DNA of 64,000 bases. Source: Nocardioides ginsengisegetis. Lineage in GTDB: Bacteria; Actinomycetota; Actinomycetes; Propionibacteriales; Nocardioidaceae. The position numbers and the translations under genes are program-made. Positions within the stretch are counted from its first letter, which is position 1. Each line of letters starts with the position of its first letter. The DNA lies in NCBI RefSeq assembly GCF_014138045.1, contig NZ_JACGXA010000001.1, forward strand, positions 2,093,001 to 2,157,000, written 5' to 3'. Below the pieces are notes generated by a model. The model was not told the origin of the DNA, searched no databases, and was given only the letters and a program-made list of their open reading frames with translations. This document shows positions 16,795-25,067 of the stretch, in pieces.

Positions 16795-17199
16795 CTAGTA
16801 ATTCGCGAGCCGGACCGCACTCAGGATGCTCGGCAGGCTGGCCGGGTGGGCCATCGTCAGGTCGGTGAGATCCTCGGGCCGGAACCACCGAAGATCGTCG
16901 TGCTCGTCGGGTGCGGCGTTGACCGGTTCCCCGTCCCAGCGCGTGACGAGGAAGGCGTGCATGTCGAGGGTGGCGTCGCTGATCGTCATCGGGACGGGTC
17001 GGGGGTCGTGGATGTGGACGCCGAGCTCTTCGAGGCATTCGCGACCCACGGCCTGGTGGGGCAGCTCGTCCGGCTCGACATGTCCGCCGACGAGGTCCCA
17101 GCAATCGGGATACCACCGGCGCGACGGGTGGCGATGCACCAGGAGCACGAGGCCGTCGCGCACCAGGGCGGCGACGGCGATCGGGGTCCGGGGAAGCAT
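16795..17199 (-). CDS. Nudix hydrolase
   Basis: Mg2+-dependent pyrophosphohydrolase of 134 residues with a complete Nudix box at 39-61: G39, E45, then R53-E54, E57-E58, G60. The segment before it (GLVLLVHRHPSRRWYPDCWD) resembles MutT-type 8-oxo-dGTPases, but the substrate cannot be read from the box. The C-terminal DLRWFRPEDLTDLTMAHP is a typical Nudix tail. It is a single gene facing away from the PLD-family gene at 17264. Confidence 0.88.
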   Translation of the reverse strand: MLPRTPIAVAALVRDGLVLLVHRHPSRRWYPDCWDLVGGHVEPDELPHQAVGRECLEELGVHIHDPRPVPMTISDATLDMHAFLVTRWDGEPVNAAPDEHDDLRWFRPEDLTDLTMAHPASLPSILSAVRLANY

Positions 17200-17263
17200 G
17201 GCGGCACCCTAGGCGCGCATGCGCCTGCGCGGAGAACGTGCGTCCACTGACTAGATTGATCCC

Positions 17264-18526
17264 GTGAGCACTCGCACCCGTTCCACACCCGAGCGCCTGG
17301 TGCGGACCATCCGGCGGACGCTGCTCACGGCCATCGGGGTCCAGCTCGCGGTGGCGATCGGGATGTCGGTCGTCGACTCCTACCGGCGCCGCGGCAAGAA
17401 GCCCCGGCCGTTCCCCACGACTCCCCCGCGGACGGTCGTGATCGGCGACGGCACCGTCACGACGTACACCTTCGGCAAGGACCTCTTCGACGACATGCTG
17501 GCCGCCATCGAGGGCGCGCGCCGGCAGATCCTCTTCGAGACCTACATCTGGAAGGGCGACGAGATCGGCGAGCGGTTCAAGGCCGCGCTGGCAGCCGCGG
17601 CCGACCGGGGCGTCGAGGTCTACTGCATCTACGACGGCTTCGCCAACCTCGTCGTCTCGCCGCGGTTCAAGCGCTTCCCGGCCACGATGAAGGTGCTGCG
17701 CTACCCCGTCTACACCGCCGGGCTGCGCTTCCTCGACCTGCGCCGCTACGGCCGCGACCACCGCAAGATCCTCGTCGTCGACGACGCGGTCGGCTTCGTC
17801 GGCGGCTACAACATCGGCACGCCCTACGAGACCGAGTGGCGCGACACCCACGTCCGGATCACCGGTCCCGGGGTCTGGGACCTCAAGCGGGCCTTCGCGG
17901 ATTTCTGGAACCTCAACCGGCGTCGCCGGATCCGCACCAGCGAGCGGCCGCTGCTGCTCGAGACCGCCTCGACCTGGGAGCCGCGGATCCGGCTGCACCG
18001 CAACGTGCCGCGGCTGTGGATGTTCCCCATCCGCGGGATGTACCTCGAGGCGATCAACCGGGCCAGCCGCAACGTGTGGATGACGTGCGCCTACTTCATC
18101 CCCGACCAGGACTTCGTCGACGCCATGAAGGCGGCCGCGCGCCGCGGGGTCGACGTACGCCTGCTGGTGCCGCACAAGTCCAACCACATCGTGGCCGACT
18201 GGATCTCGCGCGGCTACTTCAGCCAGCTGCTCGACGCGGGCGTGCGGATCTTCCGCTTCCGCGACGCGATGGTGCACGCCAAGACCTCGACCGTCGACGG
18301 CACCTGGTCGACGGTCGGCACCGCCAACGTCGACCGGCTCAGCCTGCAGGGCAACTACGAGATCAACGTCGAGGTCATCGACGAGGAGCTCGCCAAGACG
18401 CTCGAGGAGATCTTCAGCGTCGACGAGTCCAACAGCCTCGAGCTCACCAGCGGTGAGTGGGAGGCGCGCGACCTGCACCGCAAGTTCACCGAGTTCGTGC
18501 TCGCGCCCTTGCGGCCCCTGCTGTAG
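17264..18526 (+). CDS. Phospholipase D-family protein, cardiolipin synthase-like
   Basis: Membrane-anchored phosphatidyltransferase/phospholipase of 420 residues. One N-terminal hydrophobic segment (about 20-38) precedes two complete HKD motifs: H166-K168-D173 (DHRKILVVDD) and H338-K340-D345 (VHAKTSTVDG), followed by GTANVDRLS. Domain order and spacing fit bacterial cardiolipin synthases (Cls), which condense two phosphatidylglycerols, but other PLD-family transferases are possible. Start is GTG 17264 with only a weak ribosome site. Its 3' end is convergent with the esterase gene, 3 bp apart. Confidence 0.87.
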   Translation: MSTRTRSTPERLVRTIRRTLLTAIGVQLAVAIGMSVVDSYRRRGKKPRPFPTTPPRTVVIGDGTVTTYTFGKDLFDDMLAAIEGARRQILFETYIWKGDEIGERFKAALAAAADRGVEVYCIYDGFANLVVSPRFKRFPATMKVLRYPVYTAGLRFLDLRRYGRDHRKILVVDDAVGFVGGYNIGTPYETEWRDTHVRITGPGVWDLKRAFADFWNLNRRRRIRTSERPLLLETASTWEPRIRLHRNVPRLWMFPIRGMYLEAINRASRNVWMTCAYFIPDQDFVDAMKAAARRGVDVRLLVPHKSNHIVADWISRGYFSQLLDAGVRIFRFRDAMVHAKTSTVDGTWSTVGTANVDRLSLQGNYEINVEVIDEELAKTLEEIFSVDESNSLELTSGEWEARDLHRKFTEFVLAPLRPLL

Positions 18527-18529
18527 CAG

Positions 18530-19891
18530 TCAGCGCGCGATCGACACCCGGAGGTCGCCCGCCTCACCGGGAACGACCCGCAGGTGCAGGCGGCCCCGCG
18601 CGTCGGCGACCACGCGGCCCGGGCCGGTGCCTCCGACGTACGTGACGCGGTAGGCGCGCCCCGGCCCGTACGACGCGGGCGTGCGGACCGTCGCCGGCGA
18701 GCCGGCGTAGCCGAAGCCGGCGACGGACGCGTCCTCGAGGCGAGACCACGCCTGGGCCTCCGCACGATGGGTGACCACGCGCCAGTGCCACTGGCTCCAG
18801 GTCCCGTCGACCGACCGGTAGTCGATGGCTTCCGGGCGCGACCGGTGCTCGGCGACCACGTCGGCGAGGTGCGGGAGGTAGGTGCGCAGGTCCCGTGCCC
18901 AGTAGGGCCAGCTGTGCGTGCCCGGACCGTAGTCGTCGTAGGCGTAGGCGACGCCGGCGGCATCCGCGGCCTGGACGAAGTAGCCCGTCGACTCGTGCAC
19001 CGCCGCCTCGATCGCCGTGGCGCCGCTGTTGGGCGCGGCCGGGTCGTCGTAGGGCCCGGGCTGCCCGTTGCCGCACCAGAGCTGGAGGTCGGTGTCGGCG
19101 AGGTTGGTGACCAGGGACGCGGGGTTGTGGCCCTTCCAGTTGATGGCGCGCGCGACGGGGTCCCCGAAGATCGCGTCGGGCTGCACCCCGTCGAGGCCCA
19201 CGGTGATGGCGCGCACAAGCGACTGGCCGAGGGCCTGGGCCCGCGGGTCCTCGGCGATGTCGGGAGCACCGGAGAACGACGCCGCCGACACGAACATGTC
19301 GGGGTGGCGGGCGGCGTAGGAGAACGACCCGAAGCCACCCTGGGAGAGCCCGGCGATCGCCCGGCCCCAGCGCGCCCGGACGGTGCGGAGGTTGGCATCC
19401 ACCCACGGCACCAGCTGGTCGATGTGGAAGGTCTCCCAGTTGGCCCGGCCCAGGGCGGTGTGCTGGTCGGCCCAGTCGGCGAACCACGAGCCGCCGTTGG
19501 AGTCGTAGCCCATGTCCGGCATCACGACGACGAACGGTTGGTCGCGCGTCGCCTTGCGGGCCTCTCCCGAGTCGACCCAGTCGTTGGCTCCCCCGCTGGT
19601 GCCGTGGAAGAGGTAGAGGGACGGGTAGCGCCGCGACGTCGTGTCGTAGCCGCGCGGCAGCAGGATCGTGACGCGCACCGGCCGCTGCAGCTGCCGGGTC
19701 GCGACGACGAGGTGCCACTCGCGCGGGCTCGACGCCTCGGCCGAGACGACGTGCAGCCCGTGCCCGTCGGAGAACGGCGACGCGTGCGCCGCGACCGACG
19801 CAGCCGGAGCCGCGCTGGCCGCGGGCACTCCGGTCGAGGCGAGCGCCAGCAGGAGCAACGGAGCAGCCAGCCGGCGCGCGCGCATGGTCAC
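18530..19891 (-). CDS. Secreted esterase of the alpha/beta-hydrolase (esterase D/antigen 85) family
   Basis: Predicted exported serine esterase, 453 residues from GTG 19891 or 451 from ATG 19885. It has a signal peptide to about residue 28 (APLLLLALASTGVPAASAA), a putative-esterase domain with YPSLYLFHGTSGG (oxyanion region) and nucleophile elbow G-L-S183-Q-G, and a likely catalytic His in GTHSWPYW. A C-terminal beta-rich extension (about 360-453) is extra to the hydrolase fold. The substrate is unknown; mycolyltransferase activity is not implied. GTG 19891 overlaps the SCP2 gene stop as GTGA, coupling a lipid-binding protein with a secreted esterase. Confidence 0.82.
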   Translation of the reverse strand: MTMRARRLAAPLLLLALASTGVPAASAAPAASVAAHASPFSDGHGLHVVSAEASSPREWHLVVATRQLQRPVRVTILLPRGYDTTSRRYPSLYLFHGTSGGANDWVDSGEARKATRDQPFVVVMPDMGYDSNGGSWFADWADQHTALGRANWETFHIDQLVPWVDANLRTVRARWGRAIAGLSQGGFGSFSYAARHPDMFVSAASFSGAPDIAEDPRAQALGQSLVRAITVGLDGVQPDAIFGDPVARAINWKGHNPASLVTNLADTDLQLWCGNGQPGPYDDPAAPNSGATAIEAAVHESTGYFVQAADAAGVAYAYDDYGPGTHSWPYWARDLRTYLPHLADVVAEHRSRPEAIDYRSVDGTWSQWHWRVVTHRAEAQAWSRLEDASVAGFGYAGSPATVRTPASYGPGRAYRVTYVGGTGPGRVVADARGRLHLRVVPGEAGDLRVSIAR

Positions 19892-20838
19892 CGCGCCCGC
19901 GGGATGTCGATGATCGAGCTCAGCTGCAGCGCCTTGGCCTTGTCGCCCTTGACCTTCAGCTGACCCTTGAGCACACCCGTGACCGGGTTGAGGTGACCGG
20001 TGGCGAGCCGCAGGTAGTCGTGGCCCTCGCACGTCACCGTCGCGTCGCGGCGCTCGCCCTCGTCACCCTGCTCAACGGTGGCGACGCCGCCCTGGACGCG
20101 GACGACGTAGCGCTCGACCTCGCCGGAGGGGTTGCCCAGCAGCCGGAACCCGATGGTCAGGTCAGCCTTGGCGGCCTTGCGCTCGTTGAGGAAGTCGGGC
20201 AGCCGGCGGAAGATCTCGCCCAGCACGATCGGCCGGAAGGCCGAGGCCATCACCCGCTTGAGGTGGTCGGGGCGTACGTCGGCGAGGGCCGTCGCCACGT
20301 CGACCGGGTCCAGCGTGGTGGGGTCGAGGGCGATCTCGCCGGTGCCGGGCAGCTTGAAGATCCCCCCGACGGCGAGCGCCAGCATCGCGTCGCCCTCGAT
20401 GTCGAGCTTGCCGGAGAGGTATTCCAGGCCGGCGTTGCGCTCGCCCGACACGAGCCGCACGAAGCGGACCAGGCTGGTGGAGATGACCACGTCGACCGGG
20501 GTCTGTGCGTCCAGGTCGGGCACGAGGGTCATCGCGCCGGCGTCGAACCGGAGCGCCCGTCGCTCCAGCAGCGTGCCGCGACGCTCGAGGTCGAAGCGGA
20601 CGATCCCGCGGAGCTCGGCGAGCCGCTCGGCGACGGCGTACTCGTGGAGGCGCGCGAGCAGGCCCCGGACCGCGGCGGGCCGGATGTCGTCGCGGGCGAG
20701 CAGCTCGAGGAGCTCGTCGTCGGACGTGGCGCGGATCGCGTCGACCAGCGCCTCGGGGTCCACCGTCGCGAAGAACGCGGTGGCCTCCTCCAGGCCGTCG
20801 GTGCGGAGGTGGCCGAGGTCGAGATGTACCTGTGTCAT
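19888..20838 (-). CDS. Tandem SCP2 sterol-binding-domain protein
   Basis: Cytosolic protein of 316 residues that appears to hold two SCP2-like lipid-binding units: one at about 60-160 (GIVRFDLERRGTLLERRAL ... LEYLSGKLDIEGDAMLAL) and one at about 220-312 (DLTIGFRLLGNPSGEVERYV ... GHLNPVTGVLKGQLKVKGD). In both, the phrase G-x-L-x-x-x-G-D near the end is the SCP2 signature. Such proteins bind acyl-CoA or sterols. ATG 20838 fits the family N-terminus; the ribosome site is weak. It is co-transcribed with the downstream esterase. A role in handling sterols imported by the nearby Mce system is inference only. Confidence 0.75.
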   Translation of the reverse strand: MTQVHLDLGHLRTDGLEEATAFFATVDPEALVDAIRATSDDELLELLARDDIRPAAVRGLLARLHEYAVAERLAELRGIVRFDLERRGTLLERRALRFDAGAMTLVPDLDAQTPVDVVISTSLVRFVRLVSGERNAGLEYLSGKLDIEGDAMLALAVGGIFKLPGTGEIALDPTTLDPVDVATALADVRPDHLKRVMASAFRPIVLGEIFRRLPDFLNERKAAKADLTIGFRLLGNPSGEVERYVVRVQGGVATVEQGDEGERRDATVTCEGHDYLRLATGHLNPVTGVLKGQLKVKGDKAKALQLSSIIDIPRAR

Positions 20839-20851
20839 CGGGTCACAGATA

Positions 20852-21787
20852 TCACGAGTGCGGCACCGACGAGGGCAGGTGGGTCGGCAGCGACATCCGC
20901 GCCCCGCGCCGGGGCCGGTGCAGTCCGGCGAGGCCCACCAGCGCCTGCACCCGGCCACGGTGCGGCCGCCAGGGCTCGAGGTAGGCCTCGAGCTCCTCGT
21001 CGGTGAACGGCGTACCGGTCAGCGCCCAGCCGATGTCCTTGGCCACGTGGTAGTCGAAGAAGGACACCGCGTCGGCGTCGCCGAGGGCTCGTTGGCGCAC
21101 CTCGGCACTCGTCCATACCCCGACGCCGGGCTGGCTGCGGAGGCGGCGGTCGGCCTCCTCGACGGGTACGCCGGCGGCGCGCTCGAGCGCGTCCGCGACC
21201 CGGGCCACGGTGACGACCGTGCGGGAGCGGGCCGGGTCGATGTGGAGCCGGAGCCACTCCCACGACGGGATCTGGCGGAGCTGCTCGGGCGTCGGCTGCA
21301 CCCACAGCTTGAGGTCGTGGCCCGGTCCGGGGGCGCGCTCGCCGAAGCGGTGCACCAGCGCGCGGAAGCCGGCGAAGGCCTCCTGGCCGGTCACCTTCTG
21401 CTCGATGATGGCCGGGACCAGCGCCTCCATGACCAGGCCGCTCCGGCCCAGCCGCCAGGTGGAGTGGTGGCGCCAGGCCTCGGCAAGCACGGGGTGACGG
21501 GGCTCGAAGCCGGACACGTCGTCCAGGGCACCGAGCAGGCCGGGCACCGACTCCAGCGCCCAGTCGGCCCCCTCGCCCCAGGCCGCGGCCTCGATCTCGC
21601 CGTCGGCAGGGCGCGGCGTGACCGCGAGCGTGGCGGTGCCCTCGGGGGTCCGGATGCCCCGCCAGATCCGGCCGGACTCGTCGGTGCGGTAGGTCGGGTC
21701 GCTCCCGCCGTGGCGCTGCTGCGCCATGATCCGACCGGCAGGGCAGGCCCAGTCCGGGCGCCAGGTGCGGGTGCGTCCGGAGCTCAC
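20852..21787 (-). CDS. DNA-3-methyladenine glycosylase II-like (HhH-GPD) protein
   Basis: Base-excision-repair glycosylase of the AlkA type, 311 residues. The N-terminal part (RTRTWRPDW, then GGSDPTYRTDESGRIWRGIR) is the small beta domain of the actinobacterial family. The HhH-GPD core holds VPAIIEQKVTGQEA, a helix-hairpin-helix region (LRSQPGVGVWTSAEVRQRA) and the catalytic Asp region (GDADAVSFFDYHVAKDIGW). GTG 21787 is chosen because family homology starts there; ATG 21727 would cut off the N-terminal strand. It is divergent from the ligase gene, 48 bp apart, so two repair genes share a promoter region. Confidence 0.83.
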   Translation of the reverse strand: MSSGRTRTWRPDWACPAGRIMAQQRHGGSDPTYRTDESGRIWRGIRTPEGTATLAVTPRPADGEIEAAAWGEGADWALESVPGLLGALDDVSGFEPRHPVLAEAWRHHSTWRLGRSGLVMEALVPAIIEQKVTGQEAFAGFRALVHRFGERAPGPGHDLKLWVQPTPEQLRQIPSWEWLRLHIDPARSRTVVTVARVADALERAAGVPVEEADRRLRSQPGVGVWTSAEVRQRALGDADAVSFFDYHVAKDIGWALTGTPFTDEELEAYLEPWRPHRGRVQALVGLAGLHRPRRGARMSLPTHLPSSVPHS

Positions 21788-21835
21788 CCGCACGACGCTA
21801 GCCGATCTGTCGGTGCGTCCCGCCACAATGGCTGC

Positions 21836-23365
21836 GTGCTCCTCTCCGACCTCGTCGCCACCTCCGGCGCCGTGGCGGCCACCCGGTCCCGCAAGGCCAA
21901 GGTCGCCGCGATCGCCACGCTGCTCGCGGCCGCCTCGTCCGAGGAGGTCGAGACCGTCACGTCCTACCTCGGTGGCGCGCTGCGCCAGCGGCGCACGGGC
22001 CTGGGCTGGCGCAGCGTCAGCGACTTGCCGGCGCCGGCGGACGAGCCGTCGCTCACCGTCCTCGGCGTGCACGACGCCTTCGAGGCGATCGCGTCCATCG
22101 GCGGCGCCGGCTCGCAGGCCGCCCGCGCGGCCGCGGTGGTCGACCTGTTCGGCCGCGCGACCGCCGACGAGCAGGCCTGGCTGCGCGGCGTCGTGACCGG
22201 CGCGCTCCGCCAAGGGGCGCTGGACGCGCTGGCCCAGGAGGCCGTGGCGGTCGCGGCCGGCGTGCCGCTCCCCACCGTTCGTCGGGCAGCAATGCTGGCG
22301 GGCTCGACCACCCAGGTCGTGGTGGCGGCGATGACCGGCGGCGAGGAGGCACTCGCCGCCTTCGGCCTCGAGGTCGGGCGTCCGGTCCTGCCGATGCTGG
22401 CCTCCAGCGCCCCCGACGTGGGCGCCGCGATCACCAAGGCCGGCGGCTCGCCCGACCTCCCGGTGGCCGTCGACGTGAAGCTCGACGGCATCCGCATCCA
22501 GGTGCACCGCGAGGGCGACGACGTCCGCATCGCCACGCGCACCCTCGACGACATCACCGGCCGCCTCCCCGAGGTCGTCGCCGTCGCCCGGGCCCTGCCC
22601 GCGGAGCGGTTCGTGCTCGACGGCGAGGCGATCGCGCTCGACGACGACGGCCGGCCACGCCCCTTCCAGGAGACCGCCTCCCGCACGGCGATGGAGTCCG
22701 GCGTCGAGGTCACGCCCTACTTCTTCGACGTCCTGCACCTCGACGGCGAGGACCTCCTCGACTCCCCCGGCACCGACCGGCTCGCGGCCCTCGAGCGGCT
22801 CGTCCCCGAGCGCCACCGGGTGCCGCGTCTCGTCACCGGCGACCCCGATGCCGCGTCGGACTTCCTGGCCGACGCGATCCGCGCGGGCCACGAGGGCGTC
22901 GTGGTCAAGGACCTCGCCGCGGCCTACGAGGCCGGCCGACGCGGCTCGTCGTGGGTCAAGGTCAAGCCGGTGCACACCCTCGACCTCGTGGTGCTCGCCG
23001 TCGAGTGGGGCTCGGGCCGGCGCCAGGGCTGGCTGTCCAACATCCACCTCGGCGCCCGGGCCGACGACGGCGACGGCTTCGTGATGCTCGGCAAGACCTT
23101 CAAGGGGATGACCGACGAGATGCTCGCCTGGCAGACCGAGCGGTTCACCGACCTGGCCCTCGATCCGCCCACGGTCAAGGACCACTACGTCGTCCCGGTC
23201 CGGCCCGAGCAGGTGGTCGAGATCGCCCTCGACGGCATCCAGCGCTCCACCCGCTATCCCGGCGGGATCGCCCTGCGCTTCGCCCGCGTCGTGCGCTACC
23301 GCGACGACAAGACGCCCGCCGAGGCCGACACCCTCGCAGGCGTGCGGGAGATGTTCGGACACTGA
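21836..23365 (+). CDS. ATP-dependent DNA ligase (LigB-like)
   Basis: Seals DNA nicks through an enzyme-AMP intermediate; 509 residues, the size of mycobacterial LigB. The N-terminal DNA-binding domain (about 1-190) precedes the nucleotidyltransferase core with motif I VDVKLDGIRIQ (nucleophile Lys215), motif III (VTPYFFDVLHLDG), motif IV (AGHEGVVVKDL) and motif V (SSWVKVKPVHTLDLVVLAVE), then an OB domain ending FARVVRYRDDKTPAEAD. Start is GTG 21836. It accompanies the NAD-dependent ligase expected elsewhere in the genome and probably serves repair, in keeping with the divergent glycosylase gene. Confidence 0.93.
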   Translation: MLLSDLVATSGAVAATRSRKAKVAAIATLLAAASSEEVETVTSYLGGALRQRRTGLGWRSVSDLPAPADEPSLTVLGVHDAFEAIASIGGAGSQAARAAAVVDLFGRATADEQAWLRGVVTGALRQGALDALAQEAVAVAAGVPLPTVRRAAMLAGSTTQVVVAAMTGGEEALAAFGLEVGRPVLPMLASSAPDVGAAITKAGGSPDLPVAVDVKLDGIRIQVHREGDDVRIATRTLDDITGRLPEVVAVARALPAERFVLDGEAIALDDDGRPRPFQETASRTAMESGVEVTPYFFDVLHLDGEDLLDSPGTDRLAALERLVPERHRVPRLVTGDPDAASDFLADAIRAGHEGVVVKDLAAAYEAGRRGSSWVKVKPVHTLDLVVLAVEWGSGRRQGWLSNIHLGARADDGDGFVMLGKTFKGMTDEMLAWQTERFTDLALDPPTVKDHYVVPVRPEQVVEIALDGIQRSTRYPGGIALRFARVVRYRDDKTPAEADTLAGVREMFGH

Positions 23366-23443
23366 GACGCCCGTCCCTCCCCCGCGGGGCCGGGCAGCCT
23401 CGGGTCGGGCGCCATCCTCACCAGGCACGGCGCTGGCGTCACG

Positions 23444-23468
23444 CCGGTTGCAGGATCCTGCAAGCCGG
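23444..23468. terminator. Bidirectional hairpin between convergent genes
   Basis: TTGCAGGATCCTGCAA (23448-23463) is a perfect 16-bp palindrome flanked by CCGG and GCCGG, making a stem of about 12 bp with one bulged base. It lies between the ligase stop (23365) and the LuxR-type gene stop (23474), the expected place for a two-way terminator. No strong T-run follows, so a protein-binding site is the alternative. Confidence 0.55.
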
Positions 23469-23473
23469 GCCCG

Positions 23474-24241
23474 TCACTCCTCGGTGTCGGCCACCTGCTG
23501 GAGCCGGAGACCCGCCGAGAAGCGGGACCGGACCCCCAGCGCCTCCATCAGGGCGGCGATGTCGGACCGCACGGTCCGGACGCTCACGCCCAGCGTCGCG
23601 GCGACCACCTCGTCCCGCGCGTCGGTCGCCAGCATCGCCACGATCTGCTGCTGCCGCGGAGTCAGGCCGTCGACCTGGCCGGGCTCCTCCGAGGTCGAGA
23701 AGGAGGACGCGACCACGGCCTCCCAGTAGCCACGGGCGGCCGCCAGGCACGCGGGCGACTGCACGGCCATCACGGTCGGCTCGCCGTCGACGAACGGCCC
23801 CTGGAGCAGGACGGTGCGTCGGTCCACGATCTTCATCTGCACCGTGGCGAAGGCGAAGCGGTAGCACTCGCTCCCCTCGCCGGCCAGCAGCAGGCGGGCT
23901 CCGCGGTCGAGGCGGTCGTAGTCGAAGAGGCTGACCATCCGCAGCCCGCGCTCGAGCAGGGCGCGGTTGTTGGGCAGGCTGACGCGGAGCTGGGCCACGG
24001 TCGCCGCCGGCCGCACCGAGCAGAGCTCACGCCAGTCGTACGCCGCCCGCATCATCCAGTCGTTGGTGCCGTCGATGCCGCGGGCCATGACCTGCGCCTC
24101 GACGTCCTCGCCCCGGGACAGGGCCGCGGCCACCTGGCTGCGGCGCACCTGCAGCAGCGCAGCGGCGTCGAGCACCGCCTGGCGAGCCGCCTCATCGATC
24201 CGGTTGCGGGGACCGAGTCCCTCGCCGACGTCCGATGTCAT
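23474..24241 (-). CDS. LuxR-type helix-turn-helix regulator
   Basis: Putative transcription factor of 255 residues with a C-terminal LuxR/GerE HTH (about 190-250: GLTPRQQQIVAMLATDARDE, then VVAATLGVSVRTVRSDIAAL). The N-terminal 180 residues have no receiver domain; they show the Asp/Arg-rich PLD-like sensory layout (LLQGPFVDGEPTVMAVQSPA) seen in many actinobacterial orphan regulators. ATG 24241 has a GGGGAAG ribosome site; an upstream start (24277) is less likely. Targets and signal are unknown. It is divergent from the TetR gene at 24352. Confidence 0.78.
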   Translation of the reverse strand: MTSDVGEGLGPRNRIDEAARQAVLDAAALLQVRRSQVAAALSRGEDVEAQVMARGIDGTNDWMMRAAYDWRELCSVRPAATVAQLRVSLPNNRALLERGLRMVSLFDYDRLDRGARLLLAGEGSECYRFAFATVQMKIVDRRTVLLQGPFVDGEPTVMAVQSPACLAAARGYWEAVVASSFSTSEEPGQVDGLTPRQQQIVAMLATDARDEVVAATLGVSVRTVRSDIAALMEALGVRSRFSAGLRLQQVADTEE

Positions 24242-24351
24242 CGCTTCCCCCACGTTCCCGGAATCCTCGGGCCGCATGCTAGCCGGGACACCCCGTCACT
24301 CTCGTGGCACGGACGTGTCACACACCGTTGCAACATCGCTACGATGGATCC

Positions 24352-25038
24352 ATGTCCAGTCCGACCCCCGAGACCGACGGACGCCGCTCGGCGGCCGCGG
24401 TGCGACGGCGGGCCCGGGAGCGCGAGATCCTCGCCGCGACCCGCGCCCTCTTCGACGAGCGCGGTGTGCGTGACGCCCAGATCGAGGACGTCGCGAAGGC
24501 CGTCGGCATCAACCGGGCCATCGTCTACCGCCACTTCACCGGCAAGGAGGAGCTGTTCGCGCTCACCCTGGTCGGCTACCTCGACGAGCTGCGGGAGGCG
24601 CTGACCCGGGCCACCGAGGCCCACGAGGACGTGCGCGAGCGGTTGCAGGCGATCGTCGGCGCGTTCGTCGACTACGGCCTGCAGTACCCCGCCTTCATCG
24701 ACTGCGCCCAGACCCTGATGCGCCGCAGCGGCCCCGAGCTGCTCGACGAGATGAGCGAGAGCGCGCTCTTCCGGCTGGGCCGCGGCATCTCCGGGTGCCT
24801 CGCGACGCTCACCGCGGCCCTCCAGGCGGGCGTGGACTCCGGCGAGTTCACCGTCGCCGACCCGACGCTGCTCGCCAACACGCTCTACGCCAGCGGCCTC
24901 GGTGCGCTGCAGCTCGCCCGCGTGGGCATCCTCGTCACCGAAGTCGCGCCCGGCATCCCGACCGTCGGCGAGATCTCGCCGCAGCAGGTCAAGGAGTACC
25001 TCGTCGCCTCCGCGCTCGCGCTCGCCGAGAAGCGCTGA
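24352..25038 (+). CDS. TetR family regulator
   Basis: Repressor-type protein of 228 residues. The N-terminal TetR DNA-binding domain spans about 19-65 (REREILAATRALFDERGVRD, IEDVAKAVGINRAIVYRHF, GKEELF); the C-terminal helical part would bind a ligand. ATG 24352 is the start; a possible -10 (TACGAT, at 24340-24345) and the 8-bp palindrome GTTGCAAC at about 24327-24334 lie just upstream. It is followed by the fadA2/fabG4/htdX genes. In M. tuberculosis a TetR gene (Rv0238) lies close to the same set, so it may act on them (inference). Confidence 0.87.
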   Translation: MSSPTPETDGRRSAAAVRRRAREREILAATRALFDERGVRDAQIEDVAKAVGINRAIVYRHFTGKEELFALTLVGYLDELREALTRATEAHEDVRERLQAIVGAFVDYGLQYPAFIDCAQTLMRRSGPELLDEMSESALFRLGRGISGCLATLTAALQAGVDSGEFTVADPTLLANTLYASGLGALQLARVGILVTEVAPGIPTVGEISPQQVKEYLVASALALAEKR

Positions 25039-25067
25039 CGCGGAGGGCGACGGAGGAGCGACGGCGC

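Noticed and set aside
20132-23365. 1,077-codon plus-strand frame ending in DNA ligase
   Set aside because: Ligase homology begins at GTG 21836; the earlier part is antisense to SCP2 and glycosylase genes.
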